DNA of 64,000 nucleotides. Origin: Cladorhizidae sp. MBARI D1340-BT2. Taxonomy: Eukaryota; Porifera; Demospongiae; Poecilosclerida; Cladorhizidae. Shown piece by piece: positions 45,737-58,464 of the stretch. Position 1 is the first letter of the stretch. Every line of letters starts with the position of its first letter. The position numbers and the translations under genes were made by a program. The notes below the pieces were generated by a model, which searched no databases, was not told where the DNA came from, and was given only the letters and a program-made list of their open reading frames with translations. The stretch lies in contig JAQNBH010000015.1 of the NCBI GenBank assembly GCA_028752905.1, forward strand, positions 14,708,036 through 14,772,035, written 5' to 3'.

Positions 45737-48145
45737 GTGCTTCTTTATCACTACTCACTCACTTTCCATCTCTCTTTCTCTCTCTCTCTCTCCTGTATCA
45801 CTCGTCTCTCATTCTCCATCTCTCTGGATCTCTCCAATGAATTTATTTAAATGTTGACTTGAACAGATATCCAGTAATGGTGATGAAGTTTATTATAATC
45901 ATGTTCCTGCATTCCTGCATTATTATTTTCTGTGTGTGTGTGTGTGGATAAGTTCACTGTCAGATGTTATATTTTTTGGTTATATTGTTGGGTGGTTTTT
46001 TCCCCCTGTTATGTGATTGCAATCAAGTGGCACATCAAGAATGTTTTTGTGTACATCGTTCAGGAGTAGAGACCGCTGTATTTGTTTGGGTGTATGGTTA
46101 TTAAAGTTAATCCCCTGTATTTGTTTGGGTGTATGGTTATTAAAGTTAATTGTGAGAGGTCCATTACTATACATCGTTGGTTTTCTGGTTTTAAAAAAGA
46201 GGAAGAAATGATCGGCAATTACCTTGCCTGCAAAGATGCATGGCAGTGTGTGTGTTGGGAGTATTACTAAGTAGCTTAAAAACAGCTCGACGGATCTTTG
46301 CAGAGCTGGTCAGCAGATTAGGCATAATATACTGAGGAGCAAATACATTGAATTTTGAAAGATCAATGGGCAACATGCTGGTTTCCATTCTACTCTGTCC
46401 ATCCTGATGAGTCTGTGGCAGTGGTTGTCAAGACACTGCCTGTCTATGTGTTTTTGTTTTAGCGCATGACGTGAAGATAAGTTGCATCTAGCCACAAAAT
46501 CCAAATGCAAAGACGAGTGTATTGTCCCCATGTGTGGGAGGTCATGTGTCATGGCTTAATTAGCTTTGATGGTTGTGTACTTGTGGTTTTTCCCCATTGT
46601 GTGTTGTGTAAGTCCAGCTATTTACTGCTACATGTGTTGGGAGTCATTTATTAGTTTAGTGGTATTGTGCAAACTATCTTGGGTATATATATATAATTTT
46701 TTTAAAGGGTGGAGCTGTTAATTGGAGATCAGTTTAGTGAAATCTACAAGCAATGTAGTTGTGAAAAAACATTACATGGTGAAAATTGCTGTCCCTCCTG
46801 CATTATGGGTGGTATTTATAGATGTGCTATATATACAATATACGGTTTCTCGACTTCGCCACAAAAATAACCATACCTGTGTCCCTCTTGTTAGCAGCAA
46901 GTTATCAACTTTTTCACCGGTATTGAGTGCATTCTGATGGCTAGTAACTTGACATATCCTACCAATGGTCACAAGACTCGATGGCCTTCAACTACAGGAA
47001 GTGATTAAGATTTTATATAATTGATGATATGGTACATCTTAAAACATGAGCGAGAGGGGGGAGGGGGAATCAGGGACTTAACCTGGAATCTCCTGTTTAT
47101 AATTATATATATCAGATTTATAATTGCACAGCCTGTTTCATTGAAGAGAAGCCTGCTGCATTTCTGACTTCCTTTTGCAAACATTTGTTGGAAAAGTGTA
47201 TAATTATATATTCATGGGCATAAACAATGTGCCCAGGGTTATTGCTCTTGTGAATTTTAAATACCAGACTAATCGTGATTTGGTACAAAGACAAAACATG
47301 TTTTGCTTATTAAATTCAAACCAGTGATCGTTAAAACAAGATGGGGGAGGGGGGGAGAAGGGCTAAATGATTTATAACATGACTTCTACCATAATTATTA
47401 GAACTACAACAAACATTTCACAGATAATAAAATTACTGTGCCTGAAAGTGATTTTCTTGTAATAGACAAAAAAATATATAATATATATATTAAGGGATGG
47501 ATGTGGAGGTCCATTGGGTGGAAGGAAGAAAGCAAACCACAAAAGAAAATTAAAAAGCACAACAAAAAGAAGGGATGGGGAAGGAAATGTATACACATAT
47601 AAGCAAGAAAAAAATTTCAACTAATGTATACATACAAAAATCTATGTCAGTTGCTTTTCATATTCATGAGGTCTTGATTTGTGAGCTCAAGAATTCTGGT
47701 GCCAATGTGAATGACCGGGCCCTTTGAATATCTAAATTATGAAAGGGGAGAGAAGACAGATGGTACAATTAAGCTTGGTTTTTAAGTAGATCACCAGGGT
47801 GGTCATGAGCCTGTGGTCTACCATGCAATTATCAGGTAATCTACAACTGTTGTGATCGAGACAATACCACCTGGGCTCCTGCTTTTTTTTTGTAGGATGG
47901 AATGGAAAGGGTTGGGGAAATAAAAACTTGTTAATGATAGTCTTGCAAATTTTGGGGCCGCTTTTTCCCTTCCAACTAGCAGTTATGTGGTTGCAAAATA
48001 TGGACATGTAACATGCTGAGTAGCCAGATAACTCTTTAAATTGGCTTTAAAAAAAACTTGACTTCATCAGTATTTTGGTTGAACATCGTTAAAAGCCTAT
48101 ATATTATGTCGTCTTAAAAGTAACTATACGAGCCAGGTTGTTGCA
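45737..48145. other. Convergent intergenic region
   Basis: Lies between the stop codons of the PH-domain gene (plus) and the Iroquois-like gene (minus), so it holds both 3' UTRs. It contains a (TC)n tract at about 45770-45795, a (TG)n tract near 45930-45946 and a 37-bp direct duplication (CTGTATTTGTTTGGGTGTAT...) at 46075-46150. No additional gene was recognised. Confidence 0.6.
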
Positions 48146-49678
48146 TTACCATGATTCCAAGTGCAGAGGTGAGTCGGAATTATTGTGGGATGCACATTCA
48201 TCTGAGCTTGAGTGGTTGGACCTGTTCTCTTCCTCGTCTGAGTTGGTCTTCTTCAAGCGCCTCCTTGCATTTGCAAACCATGTGGAGACCTAGTGAGGTG
48301 AGTTTGAGATGAACAAAGCACGTCAATCCCAGAGTTGATTGTTATCACTTTCCAGAGATAATAATATGCAAGGTTGCTAAAATTATTGTGTCATGAGCTG
48401 TTATTGTAAAAGGTGGCTGCAGAGTTTTGAAAACTGCAATACACACACATGTACATGAAGTCTTACTGTGCCCCACCTGTGTGTAAGTTAGCTGTGTAGA
48501 CTGACAGAGCATCATCTTCTCGTGTCTCGTGGGGTAAGGATGTTCCTTGTGCTCCTCAAACCATTTGATGAGAGGAACTGCCCGCTCTGGAGTCAATTTG
48601 TAGCGTGGACTGTCCATAGAAAGCTTGGCCATGCCGTTCGTTTGGATGTTCATGCTCATGCTCGGAAGAGTTGGATAGCTAATATAGTCGAAATGAAGGA
48701 AATAATTACAATGGAATTGGTCTGTCTAGGTTTTCATCGTCATTCAAGTCATTCATTGATTAGCTAATAAATATGCTCCACTTTGTGTATAGCTGCAACA
48801 CTCTCACTAAGAAGACGGACAGTCCGCCAGTTACATTTGTAATCCAAAACTAAGCTGTATATACATGTAGTTAAGGTCAGATATGGTGTTGAAGAGACTT
48901 GTTTACCTCCAAACGGGCATTCCCAGTGGTGGAGGTGGCACACTATTGGGGCACATCGTCGAGTCCTGTGTACCATACATTGAAGATGGACACATGGAGG
49001 ATGGATTGGGGTAGCCCATACCAGTGGCTAGGTGAGGCAGAGAAGTAGATTGGTGATGGTGAGGACCGGGGAAAGAATTGAAGGCAGCATTGATCCCCAT
49101 GGACCCAATTGGAGTACGGTACTGGCAGTTCTTATACTGATCTCCGCTTGAGTCATCATCTAGTATGGGACTGCCTGGATTGATTGGGGAGTCATGGCTC
49201 CCAACAGATTGTCGACGTAGTCCAGTTGAAGGAAGAATAACTGATTCCTGTGACTGCAGTGGATATTTTTATATGTTTATGTGAATTAAGTAGGGACAGA
49301 GAGACCAGCTAAATCACTCAAAATTGCAATAGCTCAGCTAGCTATGTAAATGGTGTGGACATGAAACTGTTGATGGAAGCAATAACTCACTGGAGATCCT
49401 GGCAGCTGAATGCTGGTAGTGGATGAAGGAGGAAGCATACTAGATTGGGATCCACCAGGGAGCAACATGGAGTTCTGGAAGGCAAGTCCCCCTGCTGAGT
49501 GGGAAGGGGGTGAAGCAGCATAGTTGATGCTGTAGTGGTGTTGCTGCTGCTGCAGATGAGTATTGCTAAAGGCAGGACTGCTGTAAGGAACAGTCAAGCG
49601 GGACGAAGGGAGCCTCGATACTCCTGGTTGAGGGAGAGAATAAGGACTAGTCCTTAGAGTCTGTGCTGAGAGAGCCAT
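48146..49678 (-). CDS. Iroquois-like TALE homeobox transcription factor
   Basis: Four coding exons on the minus strand join in phase: 49391-49678 (ATG), 48907-49253, 48477-48678 and 48146-48289 (TAA), 326 residues. Residues 1-230 are low-complexity, rich in Ser, Pro, Gln and His (LQQQQHHYSINYAASPPSHS; PPPPLGMPVW). The homeodomain lies at about 233-293: YKLTPERAVPLIKWFEEHKE, HPYPTRHEKMM and QVSTWFANARRRLKK. The P-Y-P triplet after helix 1 marks the TALE superclass. WFANARRRLKK with Ala at homeodomain position 50 is the Iroquois signature. An intron splits the homeobox between Gln and Val-Ser-Thr-Trp. A short acidic/Ser tail (NSDEEENRSNHSSSDE) follows. Bilaterian Iroquois proteins place the homeodomain nearer the N-terminus and have an Iro box; neither is seen here. 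Helix 1-2 is divergent, so a non-Iroquois TALE member remains a minor alternative. Confidence 0.88.
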
Positions 49679-50065
49679 GTAGTGGTAATCCTGTAGATTG
49701 ACGTTGGTACTGCAGAAAGAAGAAAAAAGGTTACATTGAAATTTGCCTACTTACAAAATTGTAGCTCTACTGCCTCACGTAAATAAATATATAATATAGC
49801 TATTACATGAGGTTCTGGTTCAGCATATGGTCACAGTTCAGCAAGTTATTTTCAATGTTTAAGACTTCTCCTTTATAGATGGGGTTCATGCCTGATGTCT
49901 CGACTAGTCAGAATAATGGCTATGCTAAATATTGTAAAACGACACTTTTTATATACCATGAAGAAGCCATATTCCACAAAACCTCAAACCATTAAACCAC
50001 CAAGGTTGAGTAATAACTCACCTGCAGACCGCTTTTCCGAAGTCCTAGGGCAATATTCAAGTTAA
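49679..50065 (-). other. 5' UTR exons and first intron of the Iroquois-like gene
   Basis: An acceptor TTTCTGCAG|TACC begins the second exon at 49709. Upstream, CTGCAG|GTGAGT ends a first exon at 50022. The joined frame has a TAG before any ATG, so the first exon is non-coding and the ATG at 49678 is the likely start. Confidence 0.65.
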
Positions 50066-50231
50066 CAGAGCAACTAGCACCAAGTGAGGATATTTATAGT
50101 TACCCCAAGTCGAGCTAGTTAGACTTGTGTGCATCAGTAATTATAAGTGCTGCCCTACAAGTGCATGCGCGTAGATAAGGACTTCGCGATAGCGCGCACA
50201 CGTGCATAGTTGGTAAAGCTTTGGCGCGTTA
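50060..50231. promoter_or_regulatory. Divergent promoter between Iroquois-like and chaperonin-like genes
   Basis: On the minus strand TATAAATA lies at 50091-50098, about 30 bp before a plausible start near 50065 and the first Iroquois exon. The opposite gene's ATG is at 50231. The interval contains CpG-containing sequence (GCGATAGCGCGCACACGTGC) with one CACGTG E-box near 50199-50204. All elements controlling both genes must overlap or lie in introns. Confidence 0.6.
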
Positions 50232-53200
50232 TGTGCGAGAAGAAAGCAAGTTTCTTTGTCGATTGTTTGAGCGTAGTTTCGTCTTTGGAGCAACTGCTAC
50301 AGCCGTGTTATGGACCAAATGGTATTTACTATAAAAAATTTGTTGAAAAAATTGTTTTAAAAAAATGGCTCGCATTTTCATTTACCTATAAGGTCTTGCG
50401 ATTCTCGTAGAAAGTTCAGATGGTCACGCAAGTATCATGCACAATGCTTTGCAGCTTGTTAGCTCATTGCAGTACACAGGGTCGGTGAGTTTGTTCTGCA
50501 ATAAGAAAAGGGTGGGGCTGGTATCTGGTATCACTATTTTCATGTGTGTTATAGGGCGGTCTGTTCATTGTCGAGGCTGTAAAACAACTATATGCAGCTA
50601 CAGGTGATTTATAACAGACATGAAGATTAGATTTTTTTTTGTTGTTTTTTTGCATATTCATTTCCCAATCCCCCTCCCCTCCCCAGGTGATGGTGCAAAG
50701 AAATTATTACTGATGCTAGCTGCAGCTCTTAACGAGGTAGAGTAATACATTCACAGACACAAAGACAGGAACACATGGATAATGGTGCTGTTCAAGTGTC
50801 GGGGTTTGGTAAATTTAAGGGGAATGACTTAAAAGATGTCAAGTTAGTGGTCCTTGAACTTGTTGTCTGTTTGTTCACCGTACTCTTTCCACAGCTGTCC
50901 CTGCATAGTCACGGGGAACCGAGCAGCCTGAGAGCTTATGGGCTAGGTGAGGTGACCATCACCATGTGGTAGCATTCTTGCATGTGATATACTTCATACT
51001 TTCTTCTGGGAACATTTTTCCTGTCTTGTCTGCTATGTGACAAAAACTTGTTCTCCCACAGCTTTGGCTAAGATGAGCTCTGAATTGACGCTTTCAGTCA
51101 TACCTACTCTGACCATTTCTCAGGTGGGTAATAACCCCTCCTCCTTCCCCTGAATTCTTAGGCTGATGTTGTATATGTGATGAGGTGGGTGTGTCTTTAT
51201 GTTGGTGTGGTACTGACTCTAATGCTTTTGTTTGGTTAGAGAGGTAACTGCCGTGGTTTATCTCGGTCCCTGGACGTGGCCACCAGAGGAGAGCTGATCA
51301 GAGAGATGTGCCTACACTTGGCTGGATGTAAGCTGCTCTGAGAGAATTGTAAAATCTTCAAAATACCTCCTGCCTCAGTGCTAATGGCTGAATCAAGTTT
51401 AGTGGTCGGGCTCTCCACTAAACTTCTTTGTATGCACCTTTGCGCGAGTGAAATGTTCACCGAGAGTGAAATGTTCACCGAGAGTGAAATGCTCACCGAG
51501 AGTGAAATGTTCCACCGAGAGTGAAATGTTCCACCGAGAGTGAAATGTTCACCGAGAGTGAAATGCTCGTGAAATGCTCGTGAAATGCTTACAGAGAGTG
51601 AAATGTTCACCGAGAGTGAAATGTTCACCGAGAGTGAAATGCTCGTGAAATGCTTACAGAGAGTGAAATGTTCACCGAGAGTGAAATGTTCGCCGAGAGT
51701 GAAATGTTCACCGAGAGTGAAATGTTCACCGAGAGTGAAATGTTCACCGAAAGTGAAATGTTCACCGAGAGTGAAATGTTCACCGAGAGTGAAATGTTCC
51801 ACCGAGAGTGAAATGTTCACCGAGAGTAAAATGTTCACAGAGAGTGAAATGCTCACAGAGAGTGAAATGCTCACCGAGAGTGAAATGCTCACAGAGAGTG
51901 AAATGCTCACAGAGAGTGAAATGCTCACAGAGAGTGAAATGCTCACCTAGCTCACCGAGAGTGAAATGCTCACTGAGAGTGAAATGCTCACCGAGAGTAA
52001 AATGCTCACTGAGAGTGAAATGTTCACAGAGAGTGAAATGCTCACCTAGCTCACCGAGAGTGAAATGCTCACTGAGAGTGAAATGCTCACAGAGAGTGAA
52101 ATGTTCACCGAGAGTGAAATGTTCACCGAGAGTGAAATGCTCACCGAGAGTGAAATGCTCACAGAGAGTGAAATGTTCACCGAGAGTGAAATGCTCACCG
52201 AGAGTGAAATGCTCACAGAGAGTGAAATGCTCACTGAGAGTTGAGACATTGAATTTTGCAGGCAGAGCATATTTTAACAAATCTGTATCAATATACTGGC
52301 TTCTTGCGTAGCAGGACAAAGTGATCTTTCTATTTTTAATCCAACCTCTCACTGTCATGACTGAGAACACAACACTTGCATAATGCAGCAGCATGTAACC
52401 TCACTAGCAACTAGAAGCGAGTAGGTGTGTCGATGTTGGACCAGCAATTGAGAAGCAATTGAGATGTCCTACAGAAAGTTACGTAGGAGCTCATCAGGAA
52501 TGGAGCTCTCCCTTGCTAGCTCAGCTACAGTGAATATGTGATGGCTGTGTGTGTGTGTGTCAGCATGAGTTTGTCGGTGTGGGTGTGTGGCAAGTGTGGG
52601 GTTCATTTACAGTTCTATGTGGTATGCAGAGTGTTGTACAATATGTGTGTGTGTCAGTTTGTGTGTGTGTGTGTGTCGGTGTGTGTGTAGTGTGTGTGTG
52701 TGTGTGGCAGAAGGTATGACACTGCAAATCTTGTACATAAAACTACAAGCTGTTATTGTATTGTGGTCATCTACACGCCCCCAGGTACCATAGGGAGGCA
52801 CTATCCTTTGTCAGTAAGAAGTATCTTTTTGGAGATGATATCTGCTCTCGTGTTTCCTCCTCTCCCTGTGGCTCGTGCGCCGGTCCAAGCTATGACAGAG
52901 GTTAATTCAACATCTCAAACAAACACCTCAAAGTTGAAATGTCTACCCAAGATTGTCTTTAACACATGCAAGTTTATATGTTGCCTTAGATACTCGGAAG
53001 ATGATCTCAATGAATGCACACATTTCAAAATTTCCATTTTTAATTTTTTTCCCAATTATCCTTTTACCCATTCCATGACGCCAGTATGTGGGATGGGTCT
53101 AGGACTTGGGTCTGGGAGTAGGCAGGATCCTGTGGGTCTGGGAGTAGGCTGGGTCTGGGAGTAGGCTGGGAGTATATGTGGCTGGGAGTAGGAGGATCCT

Positions 53201-56200
53201 ATGGGGCTGGGAGTAGGCAGGATCCTGTGGGTCTGGGAGTAGGCAAGATCCTGTGTCTGGGTGTAGGCAAGATCCTGTGGGGCTGGGTGTAGGAGGATCA
53301 TATGGGGCTGGGTGTAGGAGGATCATATGGGGCTGGGTGTAGGCGGGATCCTATGGGGCTGGGTGTAGGCGGGATCCTATGGGGCTGGGAGTAGGAGGGT
53401 CATATGGGGCTGGGTGTAGGCGGGATCATATGGGGCTGGGTGTAGGCGGGATCCTATGGGGCTGGGTGTAGGAGGATCCTATGGGGCGAGGATCATATGG
53501 GGCTGGGAGTAGGAGGGTCATATGGGGCTGGGTGTAGGCAGGATCATATGGGGCTGGGTGTAGGCGGGATCCTATGGGGCTGGATCATATGGGGCTGGGT
53601 GTAGGCAGGAATCTGTGAGGGCAAGATCCTGGTATGGGCACTGTCCAATGTCAGCATTTCGAGGCAAACCTTCTCACATGTGGTGGCGTAACTCTACTTG
53701 TCATACACATAAGATGGTATTTTGCTGAGCTGTTTGAGAGCATGTCAAGGGTGAGACCAAGTTGGGGCACTGTTAGTCGTCATGGACACAGTTTCTTGCA
53801 CCTGTCTTTGTTCCCTACACCCTTCGTCCTGTCAATGTTGCTCACTTGTGTGAAAGCAGAGAATTAACTGGATTTTGAGCAACTTTGATGAAGTGGTATT
53901 GAAGCTTTCCGGTGTTCCTTGCAGTGAGTCACAAGTTGTATCAGGGTGAGCTGTAGAAATAACAACAACACCCTCAACACAACAACAACATCCTCACCAC
54001 AACACCAACACCCTCAACACAACAACAACACCCTCAGCACAACAACAACACCCTCAGCACAACAACAACACCCTCAACACAACAACAACACCCTCAGCAC
54101 AACAACAACACCCTCAACACAACAACAACACCTCAGCACAACAACACCCTCGACACAACAACAACACCCTCAGCACAACAACACCCTCAGCACGACAACA
54201 CCCTCAACACAACAACAACACCCTCAGCACAACAACAACACCCTTGACACAACAACAACACCCTCAGCACAACAACAACACCCTTGACACAACAACAACA
54301 CCCTTGACACAACAACAACATGTTGTGATGATAGAATCCATAATTGTTATGAGGTGCTCTTGTGTGTCCGTCACTGCACAGCTTTATTATTGAACAAAGG
54401 TTTCTGGTGCCACCCTCTCTTCCACTGACGGAGTACGCTAGTCATGCATTGATGGTGTCTTAATGACATCCTCGGTGTGAGGGGGTGATGATCTAGTTTT
54501 GTCGTGTTCTGTGTTTAGCTTTAAGTTTGTGCTGCTTCTCTGTGAGCTTAGTCTGGATGAAGATAGGGAGGGAGAACAGGTGACCTACAGGTGAGGCACT
54601 TCACCCCATCATTTTATTCTTCCCCCCCTCCCCCCCCCCCCCCCCTTCTCCATCTCCCCCCACCTCCTCCATCTCCCCCCTCCTCCATCTCTCCCCTCCT
54701 TCTCCATCTCTCCCCTCCCTCCTCTTCACCCCCCTCTTCACCCCCCTCTTCTCCATCTTTCCCGCTCAAGACAAGCCTTTAATTGTCTTGGTGTCCTCAT
54801 CATATCCCACATCTTACATTGTCTCCCAGTCTCTCCTTCCTTCTTTCCTGTCCTTTCTCTCTCCCCTCCCCACCTCACCCTCTTTCCTTTCACCCTCTCT
54901 CCTTCTCTTTACATCATCTCCTTCTCTCCCTCTCCATACCTTTCTCCTTCCCCTGTCCTTCCCCCCCCCCTCATTATTGCTTTCTGATTGCAGTGTTTCT
55001 TCCAGTGCTGACCTATCTAACATCAGGAGCTCGATCATTAGATTCAAGGAAAGAATCATCCAAGCTTTAGCTTACCAAGGCATCAGGTATCTACTCCTCT
55101 ACTTGCTGTTGTAGTACACACTATAATAGCCTCCACACTGCAATACAGTATAAATGCACAAGAACCTCTGCTCCTCTGCTTGCTGTTGTAGTACACACTA
55201 TAATAGCCTCTACACTGCAATATAAATGCACACAAGAACCAAGGCATCAGGTATCTGCTCCTCTGCTTGCTGTTGTAGTGCACACTATAATAGCCTCCAC
55301 ACTGAAATATAAATGCACACAAGAAAGCACAGAGTACACACTTCCTTCTTCAACATGAGAACAGCATTTTATTTTCTGCTCCACTGGACCATTTGCCATG
55401 ACACCAAGAGCCATGACACCAAGATGGCTGACCTCCTCTCCCTCTCTCTCTCTTGTAACTCACACACATGACCATAGGGGAATATATATATTTTTAATAA
55501 TAAGTAGCCCCAAGATATCTCTCTCGAGCATTCAAAGATATGCTCCTCCCCATCAGCTGTCAGCATCACTTGGTATAGAGCTTTGGGTTTAAATGGTGAA
55601 AACACACAGACCTCCGCTCACTCTCTGCAGCCTCAATGGGCCATAGAGATGTCAGCACATGTCGAAGCCATGTTCAGTGATCCCCTTTACAGTGTTAACA
55701 ATGGACCTATGGATCCTCTCAATAAAATATACCTACCCATCATCTCTGGACCGTCCTTTAGCTCAATGCATCAGATTGTGTTTAATTTGTCCGTGTGTCA
55801 ACCTCCCGGCTTTTGAATCTTGAATTGCGATATTCAAAATCGTGTTTCGATAATGCTCTTATTATTTTTTTGGTATTGCCCTTTCTTCTGTGCTTGTGGG
55901 TTGTGACTACATGTTCTGCAGCCTTGTCTTATCTGCCTGCGAAATAGACCCAGTTGCTGCTCACTGCCTGAGGGCTCATTCTATTAGTGCTGTGCAGGTA
56001 ATGGGTATGATTCTGTGTATTCTGCATCTGGTGGGTGGAAGTGCCCTGTGGTCCATTATTCCCAAATTAGATGCAATTAACTGGCACTTATAGAAAATGA
56101 CAGTTGTTGTCAACAATGGGGCCATTGAATTCCTCTTTTTTTTTAGTCATCTAGTCATGAGTTGTGTGGTCCGAGGAGAAGAGGTCAAATGAACGGATAA

Positions 56201-58210
56201 TCGGATTTGAGTTATTGGTATCAGGTCAAAGGAAGTATCAGGTCAAAGGAAACATTATTATATACAGAATGGAACCTGGATAGTTCTTACACCCGTTCCA
56301 AACTATAAAAGCCTGAAAGCAGTTTTTGCTGTCAGTAGATTCAGAGAAGCTTGACTTAATTTGTTTTCTGTAAATTCGAGTTTGTTTTCTCAGACGTTGT
56401 CACACACGAGTTTTGACAGGCCTAGGAATCTACAACTGCCTCACTGCACCTCTCCCAACAACGATGCTTCTCTCTCCTTGTTTTTGCTTGCAGCTAATTA
56501 AGTACTTTAAGTGATAAATGGCTTCATATCCTCGTAAAACCTCCCAACTAATATATATATATATGTTCCATCCAATCTATGAATCTGCCCAATCTATAGA
56601 TTGTGCAGCACAATCTATGAATGCCAATTTATTGCCTGCCAGTCAATACCCTTCAAAACATGGTAGCATATTAACACCCTTTGCAACAGAAAATGATGAT
56701 TGCAACTGAGAGTGTAATGATGTAGAACAAAGTGATACTGAGAAAAAGTTCCACATGGACTTGGCAGATAAAGAACTAAGTGACATGGCTAGAGCAAAAA
56801 AAAAAATTGAAGAATATTGCTCTGTCAAAAAAGATATAATGCACAGTTTGTAATACCCACGAACACTCACACAGCTGCTATAGTCCCCAAATGTAGAGAA
56901 ACTTGCCTCACAAACAGCTCTTCTCCCTTCTTCTCTTTTCGTGGGAGTAGCGCGGGCTTTGTAACCCATATTGTGTGGGTGGGTTTGGATATTTGGCTTA
57001 CACACTCGCTCAGTATAACTAGTCGATAATAAGTACTGGTCGATATGTTCCATCCTATCTATGAATCTGTTGCAAAGGGTGTTAATATGCTACCATGTTT
57101 TGAAGTGTATTGATTGGCAGGCAATAGATTGGCATTCATAGATTGTGCAGCACAATCTATGAATTCATAGATTGGGCAGATTCATAGATTGGATGGAACA
57201 TATATATATATACAGTATATCTCTCTCTTTTTTTTTATGGGAGGGGGGGGGGATGTCACATAACAACATCTGTATTTACATATGTGTACATGTGTGTATG
57301 TCACATGCACGTCACATGCCCAGCTGCTCTCTCTTTCTCCCACGTCCCATGCGTGAGGCAAGATAACGACCGGGTGCTTCCATCCCTGATCCATCTATCT
57401 ATCTATCTATCTATCTATCTATGTGCATGTATACGAATGTGTTTGTTGTGAAACAAAATGCCTATTTTTCCAAAGCCTTTTCCCATCAAGTACTTTGAAG
57501 TGCTATCCTAAAGGTTTTCTTGAGTGCCACTCTGTCAGACTAATGGTGTGTGATGTGTTTGGCATTTCAAAAGGATTCTTTTTGAAAAGCGTAAAAAGGT
57601 ACGAAGAGAAAGAATGTCTTACGTGTTTTCCCAAGTATGTGTGTTTGATGACATCATGCTCTGGAGTGCTGTGCACCTGCCACCTGGCTCTGAGTGTGTA
57701 TAATGGCTGGTGCTCTGTTGTGTTGGCCCTTGTAGATGGTACCGGAAGAAACTATTCGGTATATTGGTGAGGCTTGTGCCACGCAGCCTGTACTCACTGC
57801 ACGGGATTTGGTGAGTTGGATCAATCCAGACGAGGTTGAGCACACACATTATTGCATGCCATTGTGTTTCTGTGTGTGTCGACCTGCCCCGACTAACACT
57901 AACCCAGAAACTAATACTAACCCAGAAACTAACACTAACCCAGCATGATGTTGCTCCAGTGGAACATATCAGCATTTACTGATGGTGTTTGTATGACCTC
58001 TGCACTCCGTTTGAGTGACTGTACTTGGAATGATGGAGAGACTTTCCCCTTCTTTTGGGGGGGTCCATTGTTATTATTATTATTATTACTACTACTAAAT
58101 ATATTATTACTACTATTATTATTTTATCATTATTACTATATCATTATTACTATTATTATTATTACTACTGATATATACTATTATTATTTTATCATTATTA
58201 TTTACTACAT

Positions 58211-58286
<76 letters not shown>

Positions 58287-58401
58287 TACTAATTATTATT
58301 ACTACTACTACTAAATATATTATTACTACTATTATTATTTTATCATTATTATTATTACTACTGATATATACTATTATTATTTTATCATTATTATATACTA
58401 C

Positions 58402-58464
<63 letters not shown>

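Noticed and set aside
50091..50220. RFX X-box in the shared promoter
   Set aside because: Only a GTTACC half-site is visible at about 50097; the second half-site at the required spacing is absent.
55369..55605. Minus-strand frame starting [20 protein letters not shown]
   Set aside because: It looks protein-like for about 35 residues, but it lies in an intron of the opposite-strand gene, has no paired splice sites or partners, and matches no family I know.
55631..55816. Exon-like open frame after CTCTCTGCAG, ending PPGF and a stop
   Set aside because: Its phase does not fit exon 54994-55086, while exon 55922 joins it directly in phase and gives a continuous chaperonin-like alignment.
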